In this document: positions 7,210-16,082 of the stretch, in pieces
Layout of the letters: each line of letters opens with the position of its first letter
How positions within the stretch are numbered: the first letter of the stretch is position 1
Assembly (NCBI GenBank): GCA_024683255.1
Contig: JAIKYL010000099.1
Location: forward strand, 1-21,807
From: Bacteroidales bacterium
GTDB lineage: Bacteria; Bacteroidota; Bacteroidia; Bacteroidales; UBA932
Reading direction: 5' to 3'
Length of the DNA stretch: 21,807 nucleotides
Made by a program: the position numbers and the translations under genes
The notes under the pieces: model-generated
Told to the model about the DNA's origin: nothing
The model's input: the letters and a program-made list of their open reading frames with translations, nothing else
Database searches by the model: none

Positions 7210-9648
7210 ATGAACATCAAAATCAGTGTCCGATACATCACCCGCTGGGGAGAGAAGGTGTGCCTGAACGTGGGCAAGCATTGCCTGGAGATGAAATGCA
7301 TCTACGGAGGCATCTGGGAGAGAGAGATTTCGGCTAAGGATTTTGCCGATACACACGATTATCATTTTTCCATCATTGCCGACGGTAAGGTGGTCCGCAC
7401 GGAATGGCGGAAGCACACGCTCCGTCTGCCTGCTTCCGGAGACCTGGAAATCCGTTCCCGCTGGATGGACCGTCCGGCCAATTCGGCCTTCTGGTCATCG
7501 GCCTTCAAGGATGTGATCTTCGGGCGGGACAAAGCTCCCGTGAACCCCATGAAGGGCAATGTCACCTTCTGCGTCACAGCTCCGGAAGTGCGTCCCAATC
7601 AGGCACTTGCCATTGTGGGCACCAAGGGAAAGACCCTGCAGGGCTGGGACAAGCCCATCCTCATGGAAGACTGGAACTTCCCGTACTGGAACATTGACCT
7701 GGACGTGAAGGACGCCTTCGAATTCAAATTCCTGGTGGTGGACAAAAAGACGCTCAAGCCCGTAACCTGGGAAAACGGCGGCAACCATCTCTTTGCGGAG
7801 ATTCCGCCCAAGGGCCAGCACATCACCCTGGGCAATATTGAATCCCAGTTCCCCGTGGTTCCCTGGCGGGGTGCCGGCGTGGCCATCCCGGTCTTCGCCC
7901 TCCGCACGGAAGAGAGCTTTGGCGTAGGAGAGTTCAACGACATAAAGAAGATGGTTGACTGGGCCGTGGCAACCGGTCAGAACGTGATCCAGCTGCTGCC
8001 CATCAACGACACAACCATGACCCGCACCTGGGTGGATTCGTACCCGTACAACGCCAATTCCTCCTTCGCCCTGCATCCGCAGTTCCTGCACCTGCCCGCC
8101 CTGGGAATCCGGGCCGACAAAGCCTACAAGGAACTCAAGGACCAGCTGAACGCCCTGGACAAGGTGGACTATGAGAAGGTGAACGAAGCCAAGGAGCGCT
8201 ACATCCGGAAGGCCTTTGAAAAGAGCGGTGCCAAGGTAATGGAAACGCCTGAGTACAAAGACTTTGCCGCAGACAATGCATACTGGCTCCTGCCCTATGC
8301 CTCATACTGTGTGCTCCGCGACAGGAACAAGACGGCCGATTTCGCCCAGTGGAAAGGCTTTGCCAAATACAACAAGAAGAAGGTTGACGAATTCATTGCG
8401 GAAAACCGCGCGGAAATTGACTACTACTGCTACGTGCAGTTCCAGCTGGATTTCCAGCTCAAAGAGGCCGTTTCCTATGCCCACAAGCATGGCGTGATCC
8501 TCAAGGGAGACCTTCCCATCGGCGTGAGCCGCATCAGTTGCGACGCCTGGACCTTCCCGGCCCTCTTCCACATGGACAGCCAGGCGGGCGCACCGCCGGA
8601 TGCCTTTGCCGTGGACGGCCAGAACTGGGGATTCCCCACCTACAACTGGGAAAAGATGGCCGAGGACGGCTACGCCTGGTGGAAGAACCGTCTGCACAAG
8701 ATGAACGAGTATTTCGACGCCTTCCGCATAGACCACATCCTGGGCTTCTTCCGCATCTGGGAAATTCCGCTCAAGTACAAGACGGGTCTCATGGGATACT
8801 TCAATCCCGCCGTGCCGTTCAGCGAGCACGAACTTCGCGAACGCGGCTTTGACATAAGCGGCGGCCGAAATGTAACCCCGCAGGAAGGCTGGGATGAGAC
8901 GGACGTCCTCTTCATCGAGGATCCGCGCAAGAAGGGCTTCTACCATCCGCGCATTTCCGCACCGCTTTCCAGCCGGGCGTACTTTGCCCTGGACGAAGGC
9001 CAGAAAGAGCGCTACAACCTCCTGTACAACGACTTCTTCTATCACCGGAACGACGCCTGCTGGAAGGAATCGGCCTATAAGAAACTACCCGCCCTGCTGG
9101 ATGCCACCGGCATGCTGGCCTGCGGCGAGGACCTGGGCATGATTCCCGCCTGCGTCCCGGAGACCATGGCCGACCTTAACATCCTATCCCTGGAAATCCA
9201 GCGGATGCCCAAGGATCCCAAGCAGCTCTTCGGAGACCCGACCGGCTATCCGTACCTCTGCGTCTGCGCCACCGGCACCCACGACATGGCTCCGCTGAGG
9301 GCCTGGTGGGAGGAAGACCGCGCCCTTACGGACCGCTTCTATCACGAAATGCTGCACCACATTGGGGATACGCCGTATTTCTGCGAGCCGTGGGTGTGCG
9401 AGCAGATCCTGTTCCAGCACCTGCAGTCTCCCGCCATGCTGGCCATACTGCCGCTGCAGGACTGGATTTCCATTGACGGAGACGCGCGCTATCCGGGCAA
9501 TCCGGCCGACGAGCGCATCAACGTGCCCGCCATCCCGCGCTATTACTGGCGCTTCAGGATGCACTGCACGTTGGAGAGCCTCATCGGAAACGAGAAGCTC
9601 TGCAAGCAGATAAAGAGTCTGGTTTTAACCTCCGGAAGAGACCGCTAG
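7210..9648 (+). CDS. malQ: 4-alpha-glucanotransferase (GH77, DPE2-like, with N-terminal CBM20 domains)
   Basis: This 812-residue cytosolic enzyme transfers glucosyl units between maltodextrins. Residues 1-75 resemble a shortened CBM20, and about 115-210 a second CBM20 (VGTKGKTLQGWDKPI). The GH77 barrel follows from about 215. Catalytic residues are D508 (nucleophile, AFRIDHILG), E640 (acid/base, ACGEDLG) and D692 (GTHDMAP). D508 and E640 are 132 residues apart, against roughly 48 in E. coli MalQ, so the barrel carries an insertion as in plant DPE2, which acts on maltose. There is no signal peptide. The ATG at 7210 is chosen because it follows the promoter; earlier in-frame ATGs lie in the preceding gene. 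The stop overlaps that of the convergent response regulator. Confidence 0.95.
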   Translation: MNIKISVRYITRWGEKVCLNVGKHCLEMKCIYGGIWEREISAKDFADTHDYHFSIIADGKVVRTEWRKHTLRLPASGDLEIRSRWMDRPANSAFWSSAFKDVIFGRDKAPVNPMKGNVTFCVTAPEVRPNQALAIVGTKGKTLQGWDKPILMEDWNFPYWNIDLDVKDAFEFKFLVVDKKTLKPVTWENGGNHLFAEIPPKGQHITLGNIESQFPVVPWRGAGVAIPVFALRTEESFGVGEFNDIKKMVDWAVATGQNVIQLLPINDTTMTRTWVDSYPYNANSSFALHPQFLHLPALGIRADKAYKELKDQLNALDKVDYEKVNEAKERYIRKAFEKSGAKVMETPEYKDFAADNAYWLLPYASYCVLRDRNKTADFAQWKGFAKYNKKKVDEFIAENRAEIDYYCYVQFQLDFQLKEAVSYAHKHGVILKGDLPIGVSRISCDAWTFPALFHMDSQAGAPPDAFAVDGQNWGFPTYNWEKMAEDGYAWWKNRLHKMNEYFDAFRIDHILGFFRIWEIPLKYKTGLMGYFNPAVPFSEHELRERGFDISGGRNVTPQEGWDETDVLFIEDPRKKGFYHPRISAPLSSRAYFALDEGQKERYNLLYNDFFYHRNDACWKESAYKKLPALLDATGMLACGEDLGMIPACVPETMADLNILSLEIQRMPKDPKQLFGDPTGYPYLCVCATGTHDMAPLRAWWEEDRALTDRFYHEMLHHIGDTPYFCEPWVCEQILFQHLQSPAMLAILPLQDWISIDGDARYPGNPADERINVPAIPRYYWRFRMHCTLESLIGNEKLCKQIKSLVLTSGRDR

Positions 9649-10415
9649 TTCTGCTGCAACCAGTCCAGGAAGGCATCTACCCGGGCTCGGGAGACCGTAA
9701 GGTCCAGATTGCCTTTGAATTTGACGCTGGGGAGGACGCGGAGACGGCTGCCAACGAGTTTGGTTACGCTGTCCACCGCGTCTTCCGCTATTATGCAGCT
9801 GCGGGAAATGCGGAAGAAACGGCGAGGATCCATCTGCTGCTCGATGGTGTCCAGGGAGTCGTCCAGGATGAAGGAGGTGCCGTCCGTTCTCACCACATAG
9901 GAATTCTTGGCCTCCGAATAGAAAAAGGCTATTTCACGGGCCTTCAGGGGCACAATGCGGTCATTGAGCTTAATGAGGTATTTTTCCTTGGGCGGGGCCG
10001 ATGAAGCCGTTACGGGCGATGGAACATCCGTCTGGGCGGCTTCGGCCCTGGAAATGGCCCGCCGGAGGTCTTCCGGTTCAATGGGTTTTAGCAGATAGTC
10101 CAGCGAGTTCACCTCAAAGGCCTTTACGGCATAGCTGTCGTAGGCCGTTGTCATAATAACCTGTCCCTTAATATCAACCTTGTCGAAGATCTGAAAACTG
10201 TTGCCGTCCTGCAACTCCACATCCATGAAAATGATGTCCGGGGAGGGAAGCTCCGGGGTGCTGCCGTCGTGGGCTTTGAGCCATTCTACGGAAGCAACAA
10301 CGGAAGGGGCCGATCCCAGGACGGTAATGTCCGGGAATTCGCTGGAAAGCAGGTTTTGAAGGATTCTCTGTGCACGAGGCTCATCTTCAATAATGAATGC
10401 GGTGAGTTTCTGCAT
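9645..10415 (-). CDS. LytTR-family response regulator
   Basis: This 256-residue cytoplasmic transcription factor has a receiver domain (about 4-122) with acidic residues E10/D11, phospho-acceptor D65 in IIFMDVELQDG, T90 and K110 in YLLKPIE. A Pro/Ser/Ala linker at 126-143 leads to a LytTR DNA-binding domain at about 145-250 (KNSYVVRTDG, RFFRISRSCII). It begins 2 bp after the kinase stop, so the two form one operon and a cognate pair. LytTR proteins bind paired direct repeats about 21 bp apart, and such repeats stand before malQ and before the MFS-sus operon, making these the likely targets. The 3' end overlaps malQ tail to tail by 4 bp. Confidence 0.93.
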   Translation of the reverse strand: MQKLTAFIIEDEPRAQRILQNLLSSEFPDITVLGSAPSVVASVEWLKAHDGSTPELPSPDIIFMDVELQDGNSFQIFDKVDIKGQVIMTTAYDSYAVKAFEVNSLDYLLKPIEPEDLRRAISRAEAAQTDVPSPVTASSAPPKEKYLIKLNDRIVPLKAREIAFFYSEAKNSYVVRTDGTSFILDDSLDTIEQQMDPRRFFRISRSCIIAEDAVDSVTKLVGSRLRVLPSVKFKGNLDLTVSRARVDAFLDWLQQN

Positions 10416-10417
10416 AG

Positions 10418-11551
10418 TTACAATAGGGGTAAGGTTACTCTGTAAAGGGTATCGGTGGATTCAATGAGAACTTCCCGGCTGGTCTGGTCACTGTACTGCT
10501 GCTTGATATAGGCCTGTCCCAGGCCCGTGGAATGGGAAGGGGAAAGGCGGGGAATGCGGTTGTTGCTAACCCGGATGGTCTTTGTGCGGGCATCCGAAAC
10601 AATATCCACCACAAGCGGGTTTTCTTCCGAAATCACGTTGTGCTTGGTGGCGTTCTCCACCAGCAGCTGCACAGCGCACGGAACCACATGGAACTGAAGG
10701 TCTTCCTCCGGAACGTTGATCATTACGTCCAGGCCTTTGGGGAAGCGTACGCGCATGAGTTCCACATACATGCGGGTGTATTCCATCTCTTCCGACAGGC
10801 GGACCAGGCTCTCTCCCTCATGCTGCAGCATGTAGCGGTACATACCCGCCAGTTTGTGCACATAGCGACTGGCATCATCCGGGGAACTCTCCTGAACCAG
10901 AGAATCCAGCACGTTGAGCGAATTAAAGAGGAAATGGGGGTTCACCTGCTGCTTGAGGGCCATGTAGCGGAATTCGGCCTGGTGCGTCTTTTCCCGCTCT
11001 ATATCTGTCTGATTGCGCATGCGGGCGGCGAAATACAGCACGAAGATTAAGCAGAAGGCACTCACTTCCATGATGCCCTGGATGGTCTCCACGCCGGGTT
11101 CGGCCGATGCCAGCAAAAGGTCCAGCCCCACCCGGAGCATGAACACGATGGTAACGGCCGCCACCATCCAGCCGATGTTGCTGCTCCAGTTGCCTTTTGC
11201 AGCCACACGGGTGGGGAAGAGGTGCACGAAAAGCAGCACGCCCCAGCCCAGCAGTTCCGTTGTTATGAAGGTAGCTAAACCCCTCACAACCATTTGGTTA
11301 TTAATGAACAGCTCCAGCAGGTCCGCCCCAAAGGTTCCCATGAGGAAACCCAGCACGTTCACCATCACAATCACTATGGCGGCAAACTCGGCCGAAAGCT
11401 GCTTGTTAAGGCACAGCAGCACCGTCATGGTCATGGTGAGGAGGGTGAGAAGGAGCGAATCGTTGATGCCCATGAGCATGCACATGAGGGTGGCCACTAC
11501 ATGGAGCAGGGCCATCAGATGGATAATGTAAGATGCACGGATACTACCCAT
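10418..11551 (-). CDS. LytS-type sensor histidine kinase, multi-pass membrane protein
   Basis: This 377-residue protein starts at the ATG at 11551; an upstream TTG at 11557 would lie at the very 5' end of the predicted transcript. About six hydrophobic segments in residues 8-178 form the membrane sensor, with no periplasmic domain of note. The kinase part is the His_kinase (LytS/YehU) type: phospho-acceptor H206 in QVNPHFLFNSLN, the N-box around N300 (LLVENATKHN) and a G-box STGLGQAYIKQQY. The signal is unknown. Sensing sugar directly, through the membrane or through the neighbouring transporter, is possible but is an inference. The response regulator follows 2 bp downstream. Confidence 0.92.
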   Translation of the reverse strand: MGSIRASYIIHLMALLHVVATLMCMLMGINDSLLLTLLTMTMTVLLCLNKQLSAEFAAIVIVMVNVLGFLMGTFGADLLELFINNQMVVRGLATFITTELLGWGVLLFVHLFPTRVAAKGNWSSNIGWMVAAVTIVFMLRVGLDLLLASAEPGVETIQGIMEVSAFCLIFVLYFAARMRNQTDIEREKTHQAEFRYMALKQQVNPHFLFNSLNVLDSLVQESSPDDASRYVHKLAGMYRYMLQHEGESLVRLSEEMEYTRMYVELMRVRFPKGLDVMINVPEEDLQFHVVPCAVQLLVENATKHNVISEENPLVVDIVSDARTKTIRVSNNRIPRLSPSHSTGLGQAYIKQQYSDQTSREVLIESTDTLYRVTLPLL

Positions 11552-11567
11552 AGGCAAATTGGCTTTC

Positions 11568-11599
11568 CAAATGTAGCTTATTTTCCTTAAAACGCCAAA
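11568..11599 (-). promoter_or_regulatory. Bacteroidota-type promoter of the kinase-regulator operon
   Basis: On the minus strand TTTG (11599-11596), a 20-bp spacer and TACATTTG (11575-11568) match the consensus exactly. The start point would be near 11563, giving a leader of about 12 nt before the ATG at 11551. The -33 element lies 8 bp from the nearest LytTR-like repeat, so autoregulation is possible. Confidence 0.75.
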
Positions 11600-11607
11600 T
11601 CGGCCCT

Positions 11608-11658
11608 TCCGTTCGTCCGGAGATTCCTCCCTTTCGTCGCACCAATCCGGCCGTTCGT
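11608..11658 (+). promoter_or_regulatory. Candidate LytTR operator array: three repeats at 21-bp steps
   Basis: TCCGTTCGT (11608-11616), CCCTTTCGT (11629-11637) and GCCGTTCGT (11650-11658) start exactly 21 bp apart, two turns of the helix. The first fully fits the LytTR pattern, the third has one mismatch and the middle has two. The third repeat starts 42 bp before the -7 element of the transporter gene, compared with 43 bp for the proximal repeat at malQ. The array lies between the divergent kinase and transporter promoters. Confidence 0.68.
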
Positions 11659-11691
11659 TCCTGCGCGCGTTTATTTTATTGTATAAACATT

Positions 11692-11699
11692 TATTTTTG
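11692..11699 (+). promoter_or_regulatory. -7 element of the transporter-sus operon
   Basis: TATTTTTG is identical to the -7 elements of malQ and the GH43 gene. The -33 position (11668-11672) lacks TTTG and reads CGTTT, so the promoter looks weak and may need the activator array just upstream. Transcription would begin near 11704-11706, about 28 nt before the ATG. Confidence 0.65.
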
Positions 11700-11733
11700 T
11701 GATGCTAATTGCATAGGAAAAACACTAAATACA

Positions 11734-13080
11734 ATGTCCGCTAAACGCAATCTTGGTTTTTGGGAGATGTTCAATCTGAGCTTCGGATTCTTCGGAGTAC
11801 AGATAGCTTATGCGCTTCAGAGCGCGAACATCAGCCGGATTTTCGCCACTTTGGGCGCCGATCCGCACACCCTTTCCTTCTTCTGGATCCTGCCCCCGCT
11901 GATGGGCATGATCGTTCAGCCGCTAATCGGCAAATACAGCGACCGCACCTGGTGCAAGATAGGCCGCAGAAAGCCCTACCTGCTCATCGGAGCCATCATT
12001 GCCGTGCTGGTGATGATCTTCCTTCCCAACGCCGGCAGCCTGCATTTCAGCACCCGTCTGTTCCTGGGCCTTAACATGGCCATGTGGTTCGGCCTGTTCT
12101 CGCTCATTTTCCTGGACACCTCCATCAACGTGGCCATGCAGCCCTTTAAGATGATGGTGGGAGACATGGTGAACGAGGAGCAGAAAACCACGGCCTACAG
12201 CATCCAGAGCTTCCTTTGCAACGCCGGTTCCCTGGTGGGTTATGTATTTCCCATCTTCTTTACCTGGATCGGCATTGCCAACGAGGCCGACCTGGGCGAG
12301 ATTCCTGACAGCGTAAAGTATTCCTTCTACGCCGGCGCCGCCATCCTCATCCTTTGCGTCCTCTACACCTTCTTCAAGGTGAAGGAGATGCCTCCCAAGG
12401 AGTATGCCGAATTCCACGGCATTGCCCCCCAGGCCGGGGAGGAAAAGAAGGAAGGCCTGTTCCAGCTCCTGAAAAAGGCTCCCGAGGCCTTCTGGACGGT
12501 GGGTCTGGTGCAGTTCTTCTGCTGGGCCGCCTTCCTGTACATGTGGAATTACACCAACGGCGCCATCGCCCTCAACTGCTGGGGCGTGGACGCCGCCGTG
12601 GAAGGCGCCACCGCATCGGCCGAATACCAGGCCGCAGGCAACTGGGTGGGCGTTCTGTTCGCCGTCCAGGCCGTAGGTTCCATCCTCTGGGCCACGGTGA
12701 TCCCGCGTTTCAAGAACATCCGCACGGCCTATGTGGTTAGCCTCCTCATCGGCGCCGTGGGCTTCGCTTCCGTGATATTCATCCACAACCAGTGGGCCCT
12801 CTTCGTGAGTTACTTCCTCATCGGCTTCGCCTGGGCCGCCATGCTGGCCCTGCCTTTCTCCCTGCTCACCAACGCACTGGAAGGCAGCCCGTACATGGGC
12901 AGCTACCTGGGCCTGTTCAACTGCACCATCTGCCTGCCGCAGATTGTGGCAGCAGCAACGGGCGGCGCAGTGCTGCGCCTGGTGGGGGACAGCCAGCCCG
13001 CCATGCTCCTCATGGCAGGTGTGTACCTGGTGATGGGCGCCTGCTGCGTCTATTTCATCAACACCCGGAAATCTCATTAA
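11734..13080 (+). CDS. MFS sugar transporter, SLC45/GPH-like (probable maltose or maltodextrin carrier)
   Basis: This 448-residue inner-membrane protein shows about 12 hydrophobic segments. The N-terminus (LSFGFFGVQIAYALQSANIS) and the loop 2-3 motif SDRTWCKIGRRKPYLLIG are characteristic of the SLC45/MalT-type MFS group in Bacteroidota and Gammaproteobacteria, which carry maltose or other disaccharides with protons. It is the first gene of an operon with susC, which follows after 30 bp. Together with cytosolic MalQ it indicates that maltose or short maltodextrins are taken into the cytosol intact. Substrate is inferred from context. Confidence 0.9.
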   Translation: MSAKRNLGFWEMFNLSFGFFGVQIAYALQSANISRIFATLGADPHTLSFFWILPPLMGMIVQPLIGKYSDRTWCKIGRRKPYLLIGAIIAVLVMIFLPNAGSLHFSTRLFLGLNMAMWFGLFSLIFLDTSINVAMQPFKMMVGDMVNEEQKTTAYSIQSFLCNAGSLVGYVFPIFFTWIGIANEADLGEIPDSVKYSFYAGAAILILCVLYTFFKVKEMPPKEYAEFHGIAPQAGEEKKEGLFQLLKKAPEAFWTVGLVQFFCWAAFLYMWNYTNGAIALNCWGVDAAVEGATASAEYQAAGNWVGVLFAVQAVGSILWATVIPRFKNIRTAYVVSLLIGAVGFASVIFIHNQWALFVSYFLIGFAWAAMLALPFSLLTNALEGSPYMGSYLGLFNCTICLPQIVAAATGGAVLRLVGDSQPAMLLMAGVYLVMGACCVYFINTRKSH

Positions 13081-13110
13081 TTTCTTATATATTAACTAAC
13101 TACACGCTAA

Positions 13111-16068
13111 ATGAAAAGGATTTTAACCGCAATCGCAGTGCTGCTCGCAGCCTGCACGACAGTATTCGCCCAGGGCGGATACCAGGTTAAAGGTGTAGTG
13201 GAAGACGCCATGGGACCCGTAATCGGGGCCGCCGTGGTGGAGCAGGGGACTACCAACGGTACGTCCACCGGGCTCGACGGTGACTTCGTACTCACCGTTT
13301 CCGGTCCCAATGCAGTGATTGAAATCTCCTGCATCGGGTACGCCACTCAGACCTTTACAGCATCGGCCCTTCCGGGCACCATCCTCCTGGAGGAAGACAC
13401 TGCCTTCCTGGACGAGGTAGTGGTGATCGGTTACGGTACCGTGAAGAAGAGCGACCTCACCGGTTCCGTCTCCACGGTGAAAGCCGACGAAGTGAACAAG
13501 GGTGTGATCACCTCTCCGGCCGACCTCATGCGAGGCAAGAGCGCCGGTGTGGTGGTTACCGCCGGTTCCGGTATGCCGGGTTCCGGTGCCACCGTCCGTA
13601 TCCGTGGCGGCTCCTCCATCAACGCTTCCAACGATCCGTTGTATGTGATTGACGGCCTGCCCGTGTCCAATGACGGCGTGGGTGGCCTCTCGGACCCGCT
13701 CTCTTCCATCAACCCGGAAGACATTGAGAGCTTCTCCGTGCTCAAGGATGCATCGGCAACCGCCATCTACGGTTCCCGCGCTTCCAACGGCGTTATCGTG
13801 ATCACCACCAAGAAGGGTTCCAAGACCGCAACGGGCGCTCCGCACGTAGCTGCCGATCTCACCGCTTCCGTGAACACCATCGCCAAGTACAACAGCCTCC
13901 TGGACGCCAACGGCATCCGTTCCCTCATCCAGGACTTCTACGGTCCCAATTCGACTGCCGAGGCTGCCCTGGGCAACACCAACACGGACTGGCAGAAGCA
14001 GATCTACCGCATTGCCCCTTCCGTGGACGCCAACCTGAGCGTTAACGGAAAGGCCGGCAACTGGCTGCCTTACCGCGTTTCCGGCGGTGTGACGGTACAG
14101 AACGGTACCCTCAAGGGTTCCAGCATGGACCGCCTTACCCTGGCCCTGAACCTGGCTCCCAGCTTCTTTGAAAACCACCTCACGGTGAACCTGAACGGCA
14201 AGGCTTCCTACGCCTATAACGTTTATGCCAACCAGGGCGCTATCGGTGGAGCCAACCATTACGATCCCACCAAGCCGGTGTACGATCCCAACGGCATCAA
14301 CGGTTACACCGCCTGGATTGACGCAGCCGGCAACCCCAACACCATGGCCACCCTTAACCCGGTAGCCCTGCTGGAAGCCAACCGCGACTACGCCAACACC
14401 ATCCGCTTCATCGGTAATTCCCAGTTCGACTATAAGGTACACGGTTTTGAAGACCTCCGCCTGAACCTGAACCTGGGTATCGACTGGGCCAAGTCCAACG
14501 GCTTCCGCGCCCAGGCCATGAATTCCGAAGCTTCCATCCACAACACCACCGAAAGTGGCGGCGGTTCCCGCGAGAACTACGACTACACCCGCCGGAACAC
14601 CACCCTGGAGTTCTATGCCGACTACAGCAAGACCCTGGGCAAGCACTTTGTGGACCTGATGGCCGGTTATTCCTGGCAGCACTTCTGGAGCAACAACCAC
14701 AACCTCAAGTACCGTCTGTCCGACGGGCTGGAAATGGGCAACGGCGAAGGCAAGGGTGAGCTTTACCTCATCTCCTTCTTCGGCCGCGCCAACTACGACT
14801 TTGACGGCAGATACCTCATTACTGCAACGATCCGTGCCGACGGTACTTCCCGTTTCCAGAACAACAAATGGGGTATTTTCCCGTCTGTGGCTCTGGGTTG
14901 GAACATCAAGAACGAAAGCTTCCTCAAGAACTTCGATCCCATCTCCACCCTCAAGCTCCGTCTGTCCTGGGGTGAAACCGGTCAGCAGGAAGTGGGCGGC
15001 TACTACGATACCTTCGCACAGTTCCTGTCCATCAACACTCCCGGTTCCTATTACTTTGTAAACGGTGAGAACTATTCCGCTCCGGTCGTGGCCCTGGGTT
15101 ACAGCGCCAACCTGAAGTGGGAGACCACCACAACTTACAACGCCGGTATGGACTTCGGTTTCATCAATGACCGCCTCACCGCCAGCGTGGATGTGTACAA
15201 GCGCGACACCCGCGACATCCTCAACTACATCCCGGTTCCGGGTCTTTCCAACCTTACCAACTACCTGAACACCAACATCGGCTCCATGACCAACATGGGT
15301 GTGGAAGTGGATTTGAACAGCGTACTGGTGGAGACCCGCGACGCCAGCTGGACTTTCGGCGTTAACATGGCTTACAACCAGAACAAGGTTACCAAACTCA
15401 CCGCTTCCGACGACAACGCAACCGGTATCGAGACCGGCGGCATCTCCGGCGGTACCGGTAACAACGTGCAGATGATCCAGGTGAACTATCCCATGCGTAC
15501 CTTCTACCTGTACCAGCAGGTGTACGACCAGGACGGCAAACCCATCAACGGCGTATATGTGGACCGCAACAACGACGGTCAGATCAATGCCGATGACAAG
15601 TACATGGGTCACCATGCCGATGCCGACTTCACCTTCGGCTTCAATACGTCCTTCAACTACAAGAACTGGACGGCAGCCCTCTCCGGTCACGCCTCCATCG
15701 GCAACTGGGTATACAACAACGTAGCTTCCGACACTGAAATGCTGGCCGACCTTTGGACCAACCAGTTCGTGAGCAACCGCGTTTCCTCCGCTCCCAAGTC
15801 CATGTTCACCCAGGCCCAGTACCTGAGCGACTACTACCTGCAGGACGGTTCCTTCCTCAAGCTGGACAACTTCACCCTGGGTTACACCTTCCCTCATGTC
15901 TTCAAAGGCCAGGATCGCGAAGGTACCCTGAACATTTTCGGTACTGTCCAGAATATCGTCACCCTCACCAAGTACACGGGAATCGACCCGGAAGTTTACG
16001 GCGGTATCGACGGCACGATGTATCCGCGCCCCAGAACCTACGTGGTGGGTATCAAGTTTAACTTCTAA
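13111..16068 (+). CDS. susC: SusC-like TonB-dependent outer-membrane transporter
   Basis: This 985-residue protein has a signal peptide at 1-20 (ending CTTVFA). Residues about 22-98 form the carboxypeptidase-regulatory-like domain. A TonB-box-like stretch DEVVVIGYG lies at 101-109, the plug at about 110-235 (VRIRGGSSINASNDPLYVID, DASATAIYGSRASNGVI), then a large beta barrel ending in the outer-membrane signal VGIKFNF. The length is normal for the family. With SusD it imports oligosaccharides into the periplasm using TonB energy. Starch as substrate is inferred from the neighbours. The codon choice is strongly C-ending, suggesting high expression. No promoter is visible in the 30-bp gap before it. 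Confidence 0.96.
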   Translation: MKRILTAIAVLLAACTTVFAQGGYQVKGVVEDAMGPVIGAAVVEQGTTNGTSTGLDGDFVLTVSGPNAVIEISCIGYATQTFTASALPGTILLEEDTAFLDEVVVIGYGTVKKSDLTGSVSTVKADEVNKGVITSPADLMRGKSAGVVVTAGSGMPGSGATVRIRGGSSINASNDPLYVIDGLPVSNDGVGGLSDPLSSINPEDIESFSVLKDASATAIYGSRASNGVIVITTKKGSKTATGAPHVAADLTASVNTIAKYNSLLDANGIRSLIQDFYGPNSTAEAALGNTNTDWQKQIYRIAPSVDANLSVNGKAGNWLPYRVSGGVTVQNGTLKGSSMDRLTLALNLAPSFFENHLTVNLNGKASYAYNVYANQGAIGGANHYDPTKPVYDPNGINGYTAWIDAAGNPNTMATLNPVALLEANRDYANTIRFIGNSQFDYKVHGFEDLRLNLNLGIDWAKSNGFRAQAMNSEASIHNTTESGGGSRENYDYTRRNTTLEFYADYSKTLGKHFVDLMAGYSWQHFWSNNHNLKYRLSDGLEMGNGEGKGELYLISFFGRANYDFDGRYLITATIRADGTSRFQNNKWGIFPSVALGWNIKNESFLKNFDPISTLKLRLSWGETGQQEVGGYYDTFAQFLSINTPGSYYFVNGENYSAPVVALGYSANLKWETTTTYNAGMDFGFINDRLTASVDVYKRDTRDILNYIPVPGLSNLTNYLNTNIGSMTNMGVEVDLNSVLVETRDASWTFGVNMAYNQNKVTKLTASDDNATGIETGGISGGTGNNVQMIQVNYPMRTFYLYQQVYDQDGKPINGVYVDRNNDGQINADDKYMGHHADADFTFGFNTSFNYKNWTAALSGHASIGNWVYNNVASDTEMLADLWTNQFVSNRVSSAPKSMFTQAQYLSDYYLQDGSFLKLDNFTLGYTFPHVFKGQDREGTLNIFGTVQNIVTLTKYTGIDPEVYGGIDGTMYPRPRTYVVGIKFNF

Positions 16069-16082
16069 ACTGCGTTACGAAA

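Noticed and set aside
11552..11557. TTG start codon for the kinase at 11557
   Set aside because: The predicted transcript starts near 11563, leaving almost no leader; the ATG at 11551 fits better.
13123..15897. Very long open frame of 924 codons on the minus strand opposite susC
   Set aside because: It mirrors the strongly biased codon use of susC, has no recognisable domain, and its translation is rich in Val/Gly/His as expected from an antisense shadow.
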